Source of the DNA: an uncultured Clostridia bacterium
GTDB taxonomy: Bacteria; Bacillota; Clostridia; Acetivibrionales; CALMWN01
Direction: 5' to 3'
DNA length: 30,575 nt
Assembly: GCA_937873555.1 (NCBI GenBank)
Contig: CALMWN010000032.1
Location: 1 to 30,575 of the forward strand
Shown here: positions 1 through 7,514 of the stretch, one piece after another
How the letters are laid out: every line of letters begins with the position of its first letter
How positions within the stretch are numbered: position 1 is the stretch's first letter
Notes under the pieces: generated by a model
Told to the model about the DNA's origin: nothing
Database searches by the model: none
What the model saw: only the letters and a program-made list of their open reading frames with translations
Program-made: the position numbers and the translations under genes

Positions 1-3000
1 GTTTTAAAGGGCTCGTATTCGGAAGATATCCTGAGTGACAAGCAGAGAGTTAAAAACTATTATCCTTTGCAATCCATGGAACAGGAAATATCGGAACTGA
101 TTCAGGGAAAAATTGATGTGATATTTGATAACCAGGAAGTAATTAATTATCTGATTATCAAAAGAGGTCTCAAGTCGGAAATCATTCCACAGACCACCGG
201 CATGTTTCCTACGGATTTTGCGTATGGCGTGAGCAAGGACAGGCCTGAACTTGTGAATTATATTAATAAAAGAATTGACCAGCTTAAAAAGTCGGGAGCG
301 TATGAAGAACTCTATGAGAAATATTTCTTTTCCCGTTCCCAGTACTACATAGATATGCACAGAAGAAATATTACAATTGTCATATTGATTTCAGGACTTT
401 GCGCATTCCTTATCATGGTATTTTTATATGCAAATATCGCTTATTTGAGAAAAAGAGTTGCAAAAGCTACCAGGGACCTGAAAGAGCAATACGAATGGGT
501 CCATACAACTCTGTCGAGTATTGGCGATGCAGTGCTTGCGACGGACAGGGACGGCAATGTCAATTTCATGAATCTTATTGCCAGGGAGATAACAGGTGCT
601 TCAAACGATGGATACAATGGGAGGTACATATGGGATGTTATAACCATTGTCGATGAAGCAAAACGTACACCTGTAGAAATCCCAATCAGTAATGTCATAA
701 GTGCCGGGACAAGAATAAAGATGCTGCAGGGCTGTCTTTTGATCTCAGATGACGGCAGGGAACTTCATGTTTCGGTATCGGTATCCCCGATAAGGGATGA
801 TAAGGGAGATATAACAGGCGCGGTAATGGTACTGCGCGATATAACGACGCGTATAATTGCCGAAAACCTTTTAAGACATGAGAAAGAGTTTTCAGACAAT
901 ATAATCAACAATTCGAACACAATTATCATGCTTTGGAAGCCAGATGGCACGGTTATAAGGTTTAACAGATTCGGGGAGAGCGTGACCGGTTTCAGTTCTG
1001 AAGAAATTATTGGCAGGAAGTGGTTTGATGTAATTATTCCGGCTGAAGACCGCCCAAATATAATACCTGTGATTGAAAGAGCACAAGAGGGTGAGGTCTA
1101 TCAGAAGGTTGAAAGAAAGAATTTGTGTAAAGACGGGAGCATTATCGACGTATTATGGACCAACAGTATTTTGCATGATGATGACGGTAAGCCAAATGTG
1201 ATTGTTGGAATGGGGATAGATGTGACAGAGCGAAAAAGGGCGGAAAGAAAACTTCTCTCAAGCTACAGGGAGCTTGAGGCAGTGCATGAAGAACTGGCCG
1301 CCACCGAAGAAGAACTGAAGCAGCAGTTTGAAGCGCTCAAAATAAAGGAGGATGCCCTGAAGGTCAGCGAGGAAAGATACAGGCTTGCTGTAGAAGGTGT
1401 GGACAACGGTATATGGGATTGGGACATTGAAAATGATATCGTATATCTTTCCGATAATTCGAAGCAGATAATGGAGGTTGAAAGAAACGAAAATTTCATA
1501 AGTTATTCCTATTTGTACAAGCTTATTTGCAATGAGGATATCCATAAATTCAAAAGTGCATTAATTGATTATTTCTCAGGTAGAGCGAATTACTTTCTTT
1601 CTGAATTCAGGGTGTATTCAGATTCCCTGAGAGAGTATAAATGGCTCCAAGCCCGTGGAAAGGCAGTATGGAACAGCGATGGGAAACCCGTGCGGATAGC
1701 CGGCTCGCTTACGGATATAACCGAGCGTAAAAAATCTGAAGAGAGAATACACTTCATGGCATATTACGATAGCCTTACCTGCCTGCCAAACAGGACGCAT
1801 TTCCTGGACAGGCTGAACCTGGAACTTGCAAGAAGCCGAAGGAGAAAGCAGATAGGTGCGCTCCTGTTCCTTGACCTTGATAATTTCAAGTCGATAAATG
1901 ATACGCTCGGGCATTCCTTTGGAGATACTCTCCTTGAAAATATCGGAATATTATTGCGGAAATGCTTGCGGGAAGTTGACTTGGTAGCACGTCTCGGAGG
2001 AGATGAGTTTATCATACTGCTGCCTGAAATAGATAGCTTTGATGCTGTCATAAGCGTAGCGGAAAGGATTCTTGAAGCATTCCAAAAGCCATGGATGCTT
2101 GGAGAAAAAGAATTCTATATAACAACAAGTATGGGAATAACCTTTTATCCCATAGACGGAGAGGATGATCAAACCCTTCTCAAGAACGCTGATACTGCCA
2201 TGTACAGAGCGAAAGAAGTAGGGAAAAATACTTACCAGCTGTATACGTCTGCAATGAATGTTAAAGTGGTAGAAAAGGTTAATTTGCAGAACAGCTTGCG
2301 GCATGCACTGGAACATGATGAACTTATGGTTTATTATCAGCCACAGATAGGCATTGCCACAGGGGAGATCACCGGTGTAGAGGCTTTGGTCAGATGGAAC
2401 CACCCTATAAGAGGGGTTGTTTTGCCTGATGATTTTATTCCGTTTGCTGAAGAGTCCGATGCAATCATTCAGATAGGTGAAATTGTGCTTGAAAAAGCCA
2501 TGACTCACAACAGGATACTGCAGGGAAAGGGTTTCAAACCTCTAAGAGTGGCCGTGAATCTCTCTGTCCGTCAATTCCAGCAAAAAAACCTGGTTGAAAT
2601 GATTACCAGAATATTAAACCGGACCGGAATGGACCCAGCTTACCTCGAACTGGAGATCACTGAGAGTGTAGCAATGCAGAATATTGATTTTACCATAGAA
2701 ACCATAAACAGACTAAGGGAGATGGGCATCAGAATATCCCTGGATGATTTCGGGACGGGATACTCATCTTTGAATTATCTGAAATTGCTGCCCATTAACA
2801 CCCTCAAGATTGATAAATCTTTTGTACATGATATGACGGAAAATTCAGACGAAGAGGCCATAGCAAAAGCGGTGATTTCCCTGGCACACAGCCTTAAGGT
2901 TGAAGTGACCGCAGAAGGCGTGGAAACTGAGGCTCAGCTGCAGCTCCTGAAGGAATATGACTGTGATAATGTCCAGGGTTATTTATTCAGTGAGCCGCTT

Positions 3001-3051
3001 CCATTTGACGAACTTGAGAAATTGTTGAAGAAATCAACGGTTTTCTTGTAA
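1..3051 (+). CDS. Membrane sensor with SBP_bac_3, PAS, GGDEF and EAL domains (5'-truncated)
   Basis: The reading frame is open from base 1, so the gene's start lies outside the window. An internal ATG at 67 is not the true start. The first ~115 codons resemble the C-terminal lobe of a family 3 extracellular solute-binding domain, followed by one membrane helix (about 370-447). Then come two PAS domains (about 490-850 and 880-1240), a coiled-coil rich in Glu/Leu (1245-1370), a third PAS (1375-1735), GGDEF (1750-2240) and EAL (2285-3030). The active motif GGDEF is intact at 1996-2010, with a RxxD product-inhibition site just before it. EAL (GAG GCT TTG at 2380), DDFGTGYSS and the downstream AEGVET are also intact. 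It probably makes and/or breaks c-di-GMP in response to a ligand bound outside the membrane. Both catalytic domains look competent; which activity dominates cannot be read from sequence. Confidence 0.93.
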   Translation, partial: VLKGSYSEDILSDKQRVKNYYPLQSMEQEISELIQGKIDVIFDNQEVINYLIIKRGLKSEIIPQTTGMFPTDFAYGVSKDRPELVNYINKRIDQLKKSGAYEELYEKYFFSRSQYYIDMHRRNITIVILISGLCAFLIMVFLYANIAYLRKRVAKATRDLKEQYEWVHTTLSSIGDAVLATDRDGNVNFMNLIAREITGASNDGYNGRYIWDVITIVDEAKRTPVEIPISNVISAGTRIKMLQGCLLISDDGRELHVSVSVSPIRDDKGDITGAVMVLRDITTRIIAENLLRHEKEFSDNIINNSNTIIMLWKPDGTVIRFNRFGESVTGFSSEEIIGRKWFDVIIPAEDRPNIIPVIERAQEGEVYQKVERKNLCKDGSIIDVLWTNSILHDDDGKPNVIVGMGIDVTERKRAERKLLSSYRELEAVHEELAATEEELKQQFEALKIKEDALKVSEERYRLAVEGVDNGIWDWDIENDIVYLSDNSKQIMEVERNENFISYSYLYKLICNEDIHKFKSALIDYFSGRANYFLSEFRVYSDSLREYKWLQARGKAVWNSDGKPVRIAGSLTDITERKKSEERIHFMAYYDSLTCLPNRTHFLDRLNLELARSRRRKQIGALLFLDLDNFKSINDTLGHSFGDTLLENIGILLRKCLREVDLVARLGGDEFIILLPEIDSFDAVISVAERILEAFQKPWMLGEKEFYITTSMGITFYPIDGEDDQTLLKNADTAMYRAKEVGKNTYQLYTSAMNVKVVEKVNLQNSLRHALEHDELMVYYQPQIGIATGEITGVEALVRWNHPIRGVVLPDDFIPFAEESDAIIQIGEIVLEKAMTHNRILQGKGFKPLRVAVNLSVRQFQQKNLVEMITRILNRTGMDPAYLELEITESVAMQNIDFTIETINRLREMGIRISLDDFGTGYSSLNYLKLLPINTLKIDKSFVHDMTENSDEEAIAKAVISLAHSLKVEVTAEGVETEAQLQLLKEYDCDNVQGYLFSEPLPFDELEKLLKKSTVFL

Positions 3052-3270
3052 TTAGTGCATTTGCCTTCTGTATTGGATATAGGAATATATAAAGGAGAAA
3101 AGGGTAACGCCAATGGCAGCGCCGATAGTTATGACGAAGCCTGTATAACCATTGAAGGCGATGGATGCCGTTATCAGGACCCCGGCTGTTACAAAAGCGT
3201 AAGCTCCTGCGCGATGTGTCTTCTGCCACACGAGTTCACTGGCAAGAGTCCATGGGGTTCTTAATTTCAT
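3052..3270 (-). CDS. Truncated SdpI-like membrane protein
   Basis: This 72-residue protein begins KLRTPWTLASE followed by VWQKTHR, the hallmark of the C-terminal domain of SdpI-family immunity/signalling proteins, then has two membrane helices. Full SdpI proteins are around 200 residues with more membrane helices; the N-terminal part is missing. ATG at 3270 is preferred over GTG at 3279 because AGGAG sits 8 nt upstream. The start lies inside the 3' end of the upstream repressor gene (35-bp overlap), so translation is probably coupled. Its stop directly abuts the stop of the convergent GGDEF/EAL gene. It could be a functional mini-SdpI or a remnant left by a deletion. Confidence 0.6.
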   Translation of the reverse strand: MKLRTPWTLASELVWQKTHRAGAYAFVTAGVLITASIAFNGYTGFVITIGAAIGVTLFSFIYSYIQYRRQMH

Positions 3271-3535
3271 TTTCGCCACTCCTTTGCCTGAAGTTGAAAA
3301 ACCACTCCATAATCTCCTGAAACACAGTTGTATTAAGTGAATAAATAATATTTTGCCCTCTTTTTTCCCCCAGGATCAGGTTTGCATTTTTTAGTGCATT
3401 CAAATGGTGACTTATTGAGGGCTTGCTGATGTTGAACTTCTCAGATATTTCCCCTGCAGTCATATCACCGTCTCTCAGCATTTTCAGTATTTGCCTCCTG
3501 GTAGGGTCGGACAATGCTTGAAATACTTCGTTCAA
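3236..3535 (-). CDS. ArsR/SmtB-type repressor, SdpR-like
   Basis: This 99-residue winged-helix protein matches the SdpR autorepressor branch of the ArsR family: ALSDPTRRQILKMLRDGDMTA, then the recognition helix region with SKPSISHHLNAL and a wing containing GQNIIYSLN. No metal-binding CxC motif is present. The start is a TTG with AAGGTG 5-6 nt upstream; I see no better in-frame start. The last ~15 residues (after FNFRQR) do not look like the family and are read out of frame across the start of the overlapping SdpI-like gene, as expected if a deletion joined the two genes. It presumably represses its own promoter through the palindrome at 3561-3588. Confidence 0.85.
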   Translation of the reverse strand: MNEVFQALSDPTRRQILKMLRDGDMTAGEISEKFNISKPSISHHLNALKNANLILGEKRGQNIIYSLNTTVFQEIMEWFFNFRQRSGENEIKNPMDSCQ

Positions 3536-3560
3536 GGTTACACCTTCTTAATGGATATTC

Positions 3561-3588
3561 AGATATTTAGATAGTTGTCTAAATATCT
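3561..3588 (-). promoter_or_regulatory. Palindromic operator of the sdpR-like gene
   Basis: A perfect 11-bp inverted repeat, AGATATTTAGA, 6-nt spacer, TCTAAATATCT. It begins 6 bp downstream of the -10 box of the minus-strand promoter and therefore covers the transcription start. Position and symmetry fit an ArsR/SdpR-family autoregulatory operator; binding is inferred. Confidence 0.7.
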
Positions 3589-3594
3589 AAATAC

Positions 3595-3623
3595 ATTATA
3601 GCATTTGTTGAATCTACATGCAA
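3595..3623 (-). promoter_or_regulatory. SigA-type promoter for the sdpR-like gene
   Basis: On the minus strand TTGCAT (3623-3618), a 17-bp spacer and TATAAT (3600-3595). Confidence 0.7.
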
Positions 3624-3672
3624 GCAGGAAATATCTGCTTATGAAAACAATGTTTTTGCAAAGCAATAGTGT

Positions 3673-3701
3673 TTGCAATAACTCATTTTGAAATGTATAA
3701 T
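3673..3701 (+). promoter_or_regulatory. SigA-type promoter for the ACT/DUF711 operon
   Basis: TTGCAA (3673-3678), a 17-bp spacer and TATAAT (3696-3701). Transcription would start near 3708, giving a leader of roughly 165 nt before the GTG at 3875. That leader holds the two hairpins at 3747-3796 and 3819-3846. Confidence 0.7.
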
Positions 3702-3746
3702 ACAGATATTGAACAAGCTGGTTTATATGTTGGTTGCCGGCTGATA

Positions 3747-3796
3747 GTGCTTTTTAACATAACAGATTTCTAGTCTTTAAAAATGTTAAAAAGCAC
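3747..3796 (+). repeat. 14-bp inverted repeat in the ACT-gene leader
   Basis: GTGCTTTTTAACAT at 3747-3760 and its exact reverse complement at 3783-3796, with a 22-nt loop. There is no U-tract after it, so it does not look like a plain terminator. Confidence 0.7.
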
Positions 3797-3818
3797 ATCC
3801 GATAAAGCTCGCCGAAAG

Positions 3819-3846
3819 CATAATTTATTTTTAGAAATAAATTATG
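3819..3846 (+). repeat. 12-bp perfect hairpin just before the ACT-gene SD
   Basis: CATAATTTATTT (3819-3830), loop TTAG, AAATAAATTATG (3835-3846). It ends 12 nt before the AGGAGG of the ACT gene. It is AU-rich, so a role in translation (for example temperature-sensitive melting) is possible but unproven. Confidence 0.65.
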
Positions 3847-3874
3847 TGAAATGGCACTAGGAGGAGTGATGTTT

Positions 3875-4144
3875 GTGAGGGCTGTTATAACCGTTATCGG
3901 AAAGGACAGGGTTGGAATTATTGCAGCAGTCAGCAATATACTGGCTGAAAAAAATGTCAATATACTGGATATATCCCAAACAACAATGCAGGATATGTTT
4001 ACAATGATAATGCTTGCAGATATATCAAAAATGAATACGGATATGGCATCATTGTCAGAAAGCCTCGAAAAGAAAGGTATGGAACAGGGGCTTTCAATAA
4101 AAATTCAGCATGAGGATATTTTCAACTCGATGCATAGATTATAA
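3875..4144 (+). CDS. ACT domain-containing protein (UPF0237)
   Basis: This 89-residue single ACT-domain protein begins MRAVITVIGKDRVGIIAAVS (GTG read as Met), the typical start of the UPF0237 family. GTG at 3875 is chosen over ATG 3851 and ATG 3869 because the family starts here and AGGAGG/GGAG lies 8-10 nt upstream. ACT domains usually bind small ligands such as amino acids. The motif NILDISQT is well conserved. The gene lies 37 bp before the DUF711 gene, a pairing widely conserved in Firmicutes and other bacteria, so the ACT protein may be a ligand-sensing partner of that protein. The ligand is unknown. Confidence 0.88.
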   Translation: MRAVITVIGKDRVGIIAAVSNILAEKNVNILDISQTTMQDMFTMIMLADISKMNTDMASLSESLEKKGMEQGLSIKIQHEDIFNSMHRL

Positions 4145-4181
4145 CCACCTGTGTTTTCGTTAAGAAGGGCGGAACATTTAT

Positions 4182-5540
4182 ATGATCACACCTTATGAAG
4201 TAATAGAGACAATAAAAATGATACAGCAGGAGAACCTGGATATAAGAACGATAACCATGGGAATTTCCCTGAGGGATTGCTGTCACTCCGACGGAAATAT
4301 AGCACGTGGCAAGATATATGATAAGATAATGCGGTTTGCGTCCGGACTTGTAAAAACCGGTGAGGATATTGAAAGGGAATATGGTATTCCCATCATCAAC
4401 AAGAGGATATCCATAACACCAATATCACTGGTAGCTGAAAGCAGTGATGAGGAATCCTATATCAGATTTGCCGAGACCCTGGACAGAGCGGCGGAGGATG
4501 TAGGAGTCAACTTTATAGGAGGTTTTTCCGCTCTTGTCCACAAAGGCTATACAATCGGCGATGCAAAGCTTATCAGGTCAATACCTGAAGCACTGAGCAC
4601 AACAAAAAAGGTATGCGCTTCGGTGAATGTGGCTACTACCAAAGCCGGAATCAATATGGATGCCGTAAGGGAAATGGGCATAATCATCAAAAAGGCAGCT
4701 GCTCTGTCAGAAAAGGATGATGGCCTGGCCTGTGCCAAGCTGGTGGTGTTTGCAAACGTACCGGAGGACAACCCTTTTATGGCAGGGGCATTCCATGGTG
4801 TAGGAGAACCTGAATGCGTCATAAACGTTGGAGTAAGCGGACCCGGTGTAGTGAAATGCGCCCTTGAGAAGGTAAAGGGTGCCGACTTCGGAACGGTGTC
4901 AGAGACTATCAAGAAAACTGCATTCAAGATTACAAGGATGGGACAGCTTGTTGCCCAGGAGGCCTCCAGAAGACTGAAGGTGCCCTTCGGGATAGTTGAT
5001 CTGTCGCTTGCCCCCACACCTGCAATAGGGGACAGTGTTGCCCACATACTTGAAGAAATGGGACTCGAAAAATGCGGTGCCCATGGGACAACTGCAGCAT
5101 TGGCACTTCTTAATGATGCGGTAAAAAAGGGAGGCATAATGGCGTCTTCGTATGTAGGAGGCCTGAGCGGGGCATTCATACCTGTCAGCGAGGATGCAGG
5201 AATGATAGATGCCGTTTCAAAGGGTGCGCTGTCGATAGAAAAACTTGAAGCAATGACATGTGTATGTTCTGTGGGACTGGATATGATAGTAATCCCGGGA
5301 ACCGCCAGTGCGGAGACGATTTCGGCCATTATAGCCGATGAGGCTGCCATAGGCGTTGTAAACAACAAGACGACTGCTGTAAGACTTATACCGGCACCGG
5401 GTAAAAAGATAGGCGATGTGGTTGAATTCGGGGGCCTTCTGGGTTCAGGGCCGGTTATGAAGGTCAGTGAATTTGACAGCAGTAGTTTCATAAAAAGAGG
5501 TGGAAGGATACCTGCCCCGATTCACAGTCTTAGAAACTGA
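4182..5540 (+). CDS. PFL family protein, UPF0210/DUF711
   Basis: A 452-residue soluble protein matching the UPF0210/DUF711 family in length and in motifs such as TMGISLRDCC near the N-terminus, FIGGFSALVHKG, and Gly-rich segments including NVGVSGPGVV, AHGTTAALALLN and SSYVGGLSGAFIPVSED. The family is structurally related to glycyl-radical (PFL-like) enzymes but its reaction is not established. I see no clear glycyl-radical loop, so no activity is claimed. Start ATG with a weak GGGCGGA about 7 nt upstream. It follows the ACT gene in what looks like a two-gene operon and is closed by the terminator at 5585-5617. Confidence 0.9.
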   Translation: MITPYEVIETIKMIQQENLDIRTITMGISLRDCCHSDGNIARGKIYDKIMRFASGLVKTGEDIEREYGIPIINKRISITPISLVAESSDEESYIRFAETLDRAAEDVGVNFIGGFSALVHKGYTIGDAKLIRSIPEALSTTKKVCASVNVATTKAGINMDAVREMGIIIKKAAALSEKDDGLACAKLVVFANVPEDNPFMAGAFHGVGEPECVINVGVSGPGVVKCALEKVKGADFGTVSETIKKTAFKITRMGQLVAQEASRRLKVPFGIVDLSLAPTPAIGDSVAHILEEMGLEKCGAHGTTAALALLNDAVKKGGIMASSYVGGLSGAFIPVSEDAGMIDAVSKGALSIEKLEAMTCVCSVGLDMIVIPGTASAETISAIIADEAAIGVVNNKTTAVRLIPAPGKKIGDVVEFGGLLGSGPVMKVSEFDSSSFIKRGGRIPAPIHSLRN

Positions 5541-5584
5541 CACAGGCATACCGGGTCAATATTATGTATAAAGGAATATTGAAA

Positions 5585-5617
5585 AAAAGCATGCTTTGTT
5601 GAACAAGGCATGCTTTT
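5585..5617. terminator. Bidirectional rho-independent terminator
   Basis: AAAAGCATGC (5585-5594) and its exact reverse complement GCATGCTTTT (5608-5617), with further pairing toward the loop. A-run on the left and T-run on the right serve both the DUF711 gene (+) and prfC (-). Confidence 0.85.
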
Positions 5618-5621
5618 ACTT

Positions 5622-7220
5622 CTATTTCGCAATATCATACAGCGTAAGCCCGTTATTCCGTTCTTCAGCCCAGCGTATCGACCATTCATTTTCAAAAAGG
5701 AGTACATAACGGTCTTCCTTGTCCTGTGCTATCATGGTGGAGCTTGTAAGATTCAGCCTGCGGGGGTCCAGTTCCTTGTTTTCAAGCCAGCGGGCATGTT
5801 TGAATGGCAGATGCTGTATTCTCAAATCAACTCCATATTCATTCTTCAGCCTGTATTCCAGAACCTCGAACTGAAGTGCTCCGACAGCGCCAATAACAAG
5901 TGCTTCAATGCCAATATCCACCTGCTTGAACACCTGGATTGCACCTTCTTCCGAAAGCTGATTTATGCCCTTCAGGAATTGCTTGCGCTTCATGGAGTCT
6001 GCAGCTGTGACTCTGGCAAAGTGCTCCGCCGGAAAGATGGGGATTCCTTCGAACCTCACCTGGGTGCTGCCTTCAAACAGTGTATCGCCTATATTGAAAA
6101 TCCCGGGGTCAAAAACTCCTATAATATCACCCGGATAAGCCTCTTCAATAATCGTACGTTCCTGGGCCATAAATTGCTGCGGCTGTGAAAGCCTGACCAT
6201 CTTGCCCTGCTGCACATGGAAAACTTCCATGCCTCTTGTAAAACGCCCTGAACAGATTCTCATGAAGGCAATCCTATCCCTGTGGGTCGGGTTCATGTTT
6301 GCCTGTATTTTGAAGACAAAGCTGGAAAATTTCTCACCTTCCGGGTCTACTTCTCCTGCGGTGGTCATCCTTATTCCCGGGCAGGGAGCAAGGCTTAAAA
6401 ATTCCTCAAGAAAGGGTTGTACACCGAAGTTTGTCATGGCACTTCCGAAAAATATGGGTGTCAGCTCGCCTTTCATCACCTTTTTTTTGTCAAACTCATC
6501 TCCGGCCATGTCAAGCAGTTCTATTTCATCGCAGAGCCTTTTGTGGTAATGCCCGCCCAGGATTTCCGCAAACAGACTGTCATCAACCTTGCCTACGGTA
6601 GAAGATACGGCTGTCTGACCATGGTCGCCGCCGTTGAACAGTTCTATCTGTGCAAGCTTTCTGTTATATACTCCCTTGAAATCTCCTTCGATACCGATAG
6701 GCCAGTTCATGGGATAGGAACGGATCCCCAGCACACGTTCGATCTCTTCCATCAGTTCAAAGGGATCCTTGCTGGCTCTGTCCATTTTGTTGACAAAGGT
6801 AAATATGGGGATGCCTCTCATTTTGCATACGTGGAAAAGTTTTATAGTCTGCTCCTCCACTCCCTTTGCACCGTCGATAAGCATGACGGCACTGTCGGCT
6901 GCGACAAGCGTCCTGTAGGTATCTTCGCTGAAGTCCTGGTGGCCCGGGGTATCCAGTATATTGATACAAAAGCCGTTGTAGTCAAATTGCATGACACTTG
7001 AGGTTACCGAGATTCCTCTTTGCTTTTCAATTTCCATCCAGTCGGAAACAGCATGTTTGCTGGCCTTTCGTGCTTTAACAGAACCTGCAAGCCTTATTGC
7101 CCCTCCATAGAGCAACAGTTTTTCCGTAAGGGTGGTTTTACCTGCATCCGGGTGTGATATAATTGCAAATGTTTTTCTCCTGTTTACTTCCCTGCTAATT
7201 ATTTCTTTTATTTCAGCCAT
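5622..7220 (-). CDS. prfC: Peptide chain release factor 3
   Basis: RF3 is the translational GTPase that recycles RF1/RF2 from the ribosome after termination. The 532-residue protein carries G1 (SHPDAGKTTLTEKLLLYGGA), the switch region with RGISVTSSVMQF, G3 (DTPGHQDFSEDTYR) and G4 (NKMDR). A domain II and the RF3-type C-terminal domain with FEVLEYRLKNEYGV follow. ATG at 7220 (MAEIKEII) is preferred to ATG at 7250 because an AGAGGAAA SD precedes it and it matches the usual N-terminus. It stands alone on the minus strand between two plus-strand units, with its own promoter and a shared terminator at the 3' end. Confidence 0.96.
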   Translation of the reverse strand: MAEIKEIISREVNRRKTFAIISHPDAGKTTLTEKLLLYGGAIRLAGSVKARKASKHAVSDWMEIEKQRGISVTSSVMQFDYNGFCINILDTPGHQDFSEDTYRTLVAADSAVMLIDGAKGVEEQTIKLFHVCKMRGIPIFTFVNKMDRASKDPFELMEEIERVLGIRSYPMNWPIGIEGDFKGVYNRKLAQIELFNGGDHGQTAVSSTVGKVDDSLFAEILGGHYHKRLCDEIELLDMAGDEFDKKKVMKGELTPIFFGSAMTNFGVQPFLEEFLSLAPCPGIRMTTAGEVDPEGEKFSSFVFKIQANMNPTHRDRIAFMRICSGRFTRGMEVFHVQQGKMVRLSQPQQFMAQERTIIEEAYPGDIIGVFDPGIFNIGDTLFEGSTQVRFEGIPIFPAEHFARVTAADSMKRKQFLKGINQLSEEGAIQVFKQVDIGIEALVIGAVGALQFEVLEYRLKNEYGVDLRIQHLPFKHARWLENKELDPRRLNLTSSTMIAQDKEDRYVLLFENEWSIRWAEERNNGLTLYDIAK

Positions 7221-7284
7221 TACATTTCCTCTTTCAAATATATGTTCCATATTGAACGAATGCTATCATTCTGTGTCTTTAAGC

Positions 7285-7314
7285 AGTATATATTATAGCC
7301 ATGCGGTATGTCAA
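7285..7314 (-). promoter_or_regulatory. Probable promoter of prfC
   Basis: Minus strand TTGACA (7314-7309), an 18-bp spacer and TATACT (7290-7285). An overlapping alternative -10, TATATA, has a 16-bp spacer. A TATAAT is also present but only 11 bp from the -35. Confidence 0.5.
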
Positions 7315-7419
7315 TCGGTATTGAAAAGACGTGTATTACCATTAAGGAGGACGGAAGGAAAAACTATTATTTGCTGTAAGGACAAAGAAATCGATGTCTG
7401 CCGCTTGATGGTACATTTA

Positions 7420-7443
7420 AATTTCCTTTTTCAAAAGGAAATT
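7420..7443. repeat. 11-bp inverted repeat upstream of the kinase gene
   Basis: AATTTCCTTTT (7420-7430), 2-nt spacer, AAAAGGAAATT (7433-7443). It overlaps or abuts a weak promoter-like pair (TTGTAG at 7442, TATAGA at 7464, 16 bp apart), so it could be an operator. It has no U-tract on either side. The rest of the 7321-7514 region shows no gene. Confidence 0.5.
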
Positions 7444-7514
7444 GTAGTGATAAAATAGAATTATATAGATACAGTATCCGCCACAAAGCCGGTTTTCAGA
7501 TTTTAGGGTTTACA

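Noticed and set aside
3747..3796. The 14-bp repeat as a terminator
   Set aside because: Stem is AT-rich, loop is 22 nt, and no T-run follows on either strand.
7132..7458. A 108-codon plus-strand ORF overlapping the prfC 5' end
   Set aside because: Antisense to conserved prfC codons, no SD and no recognisable protein.
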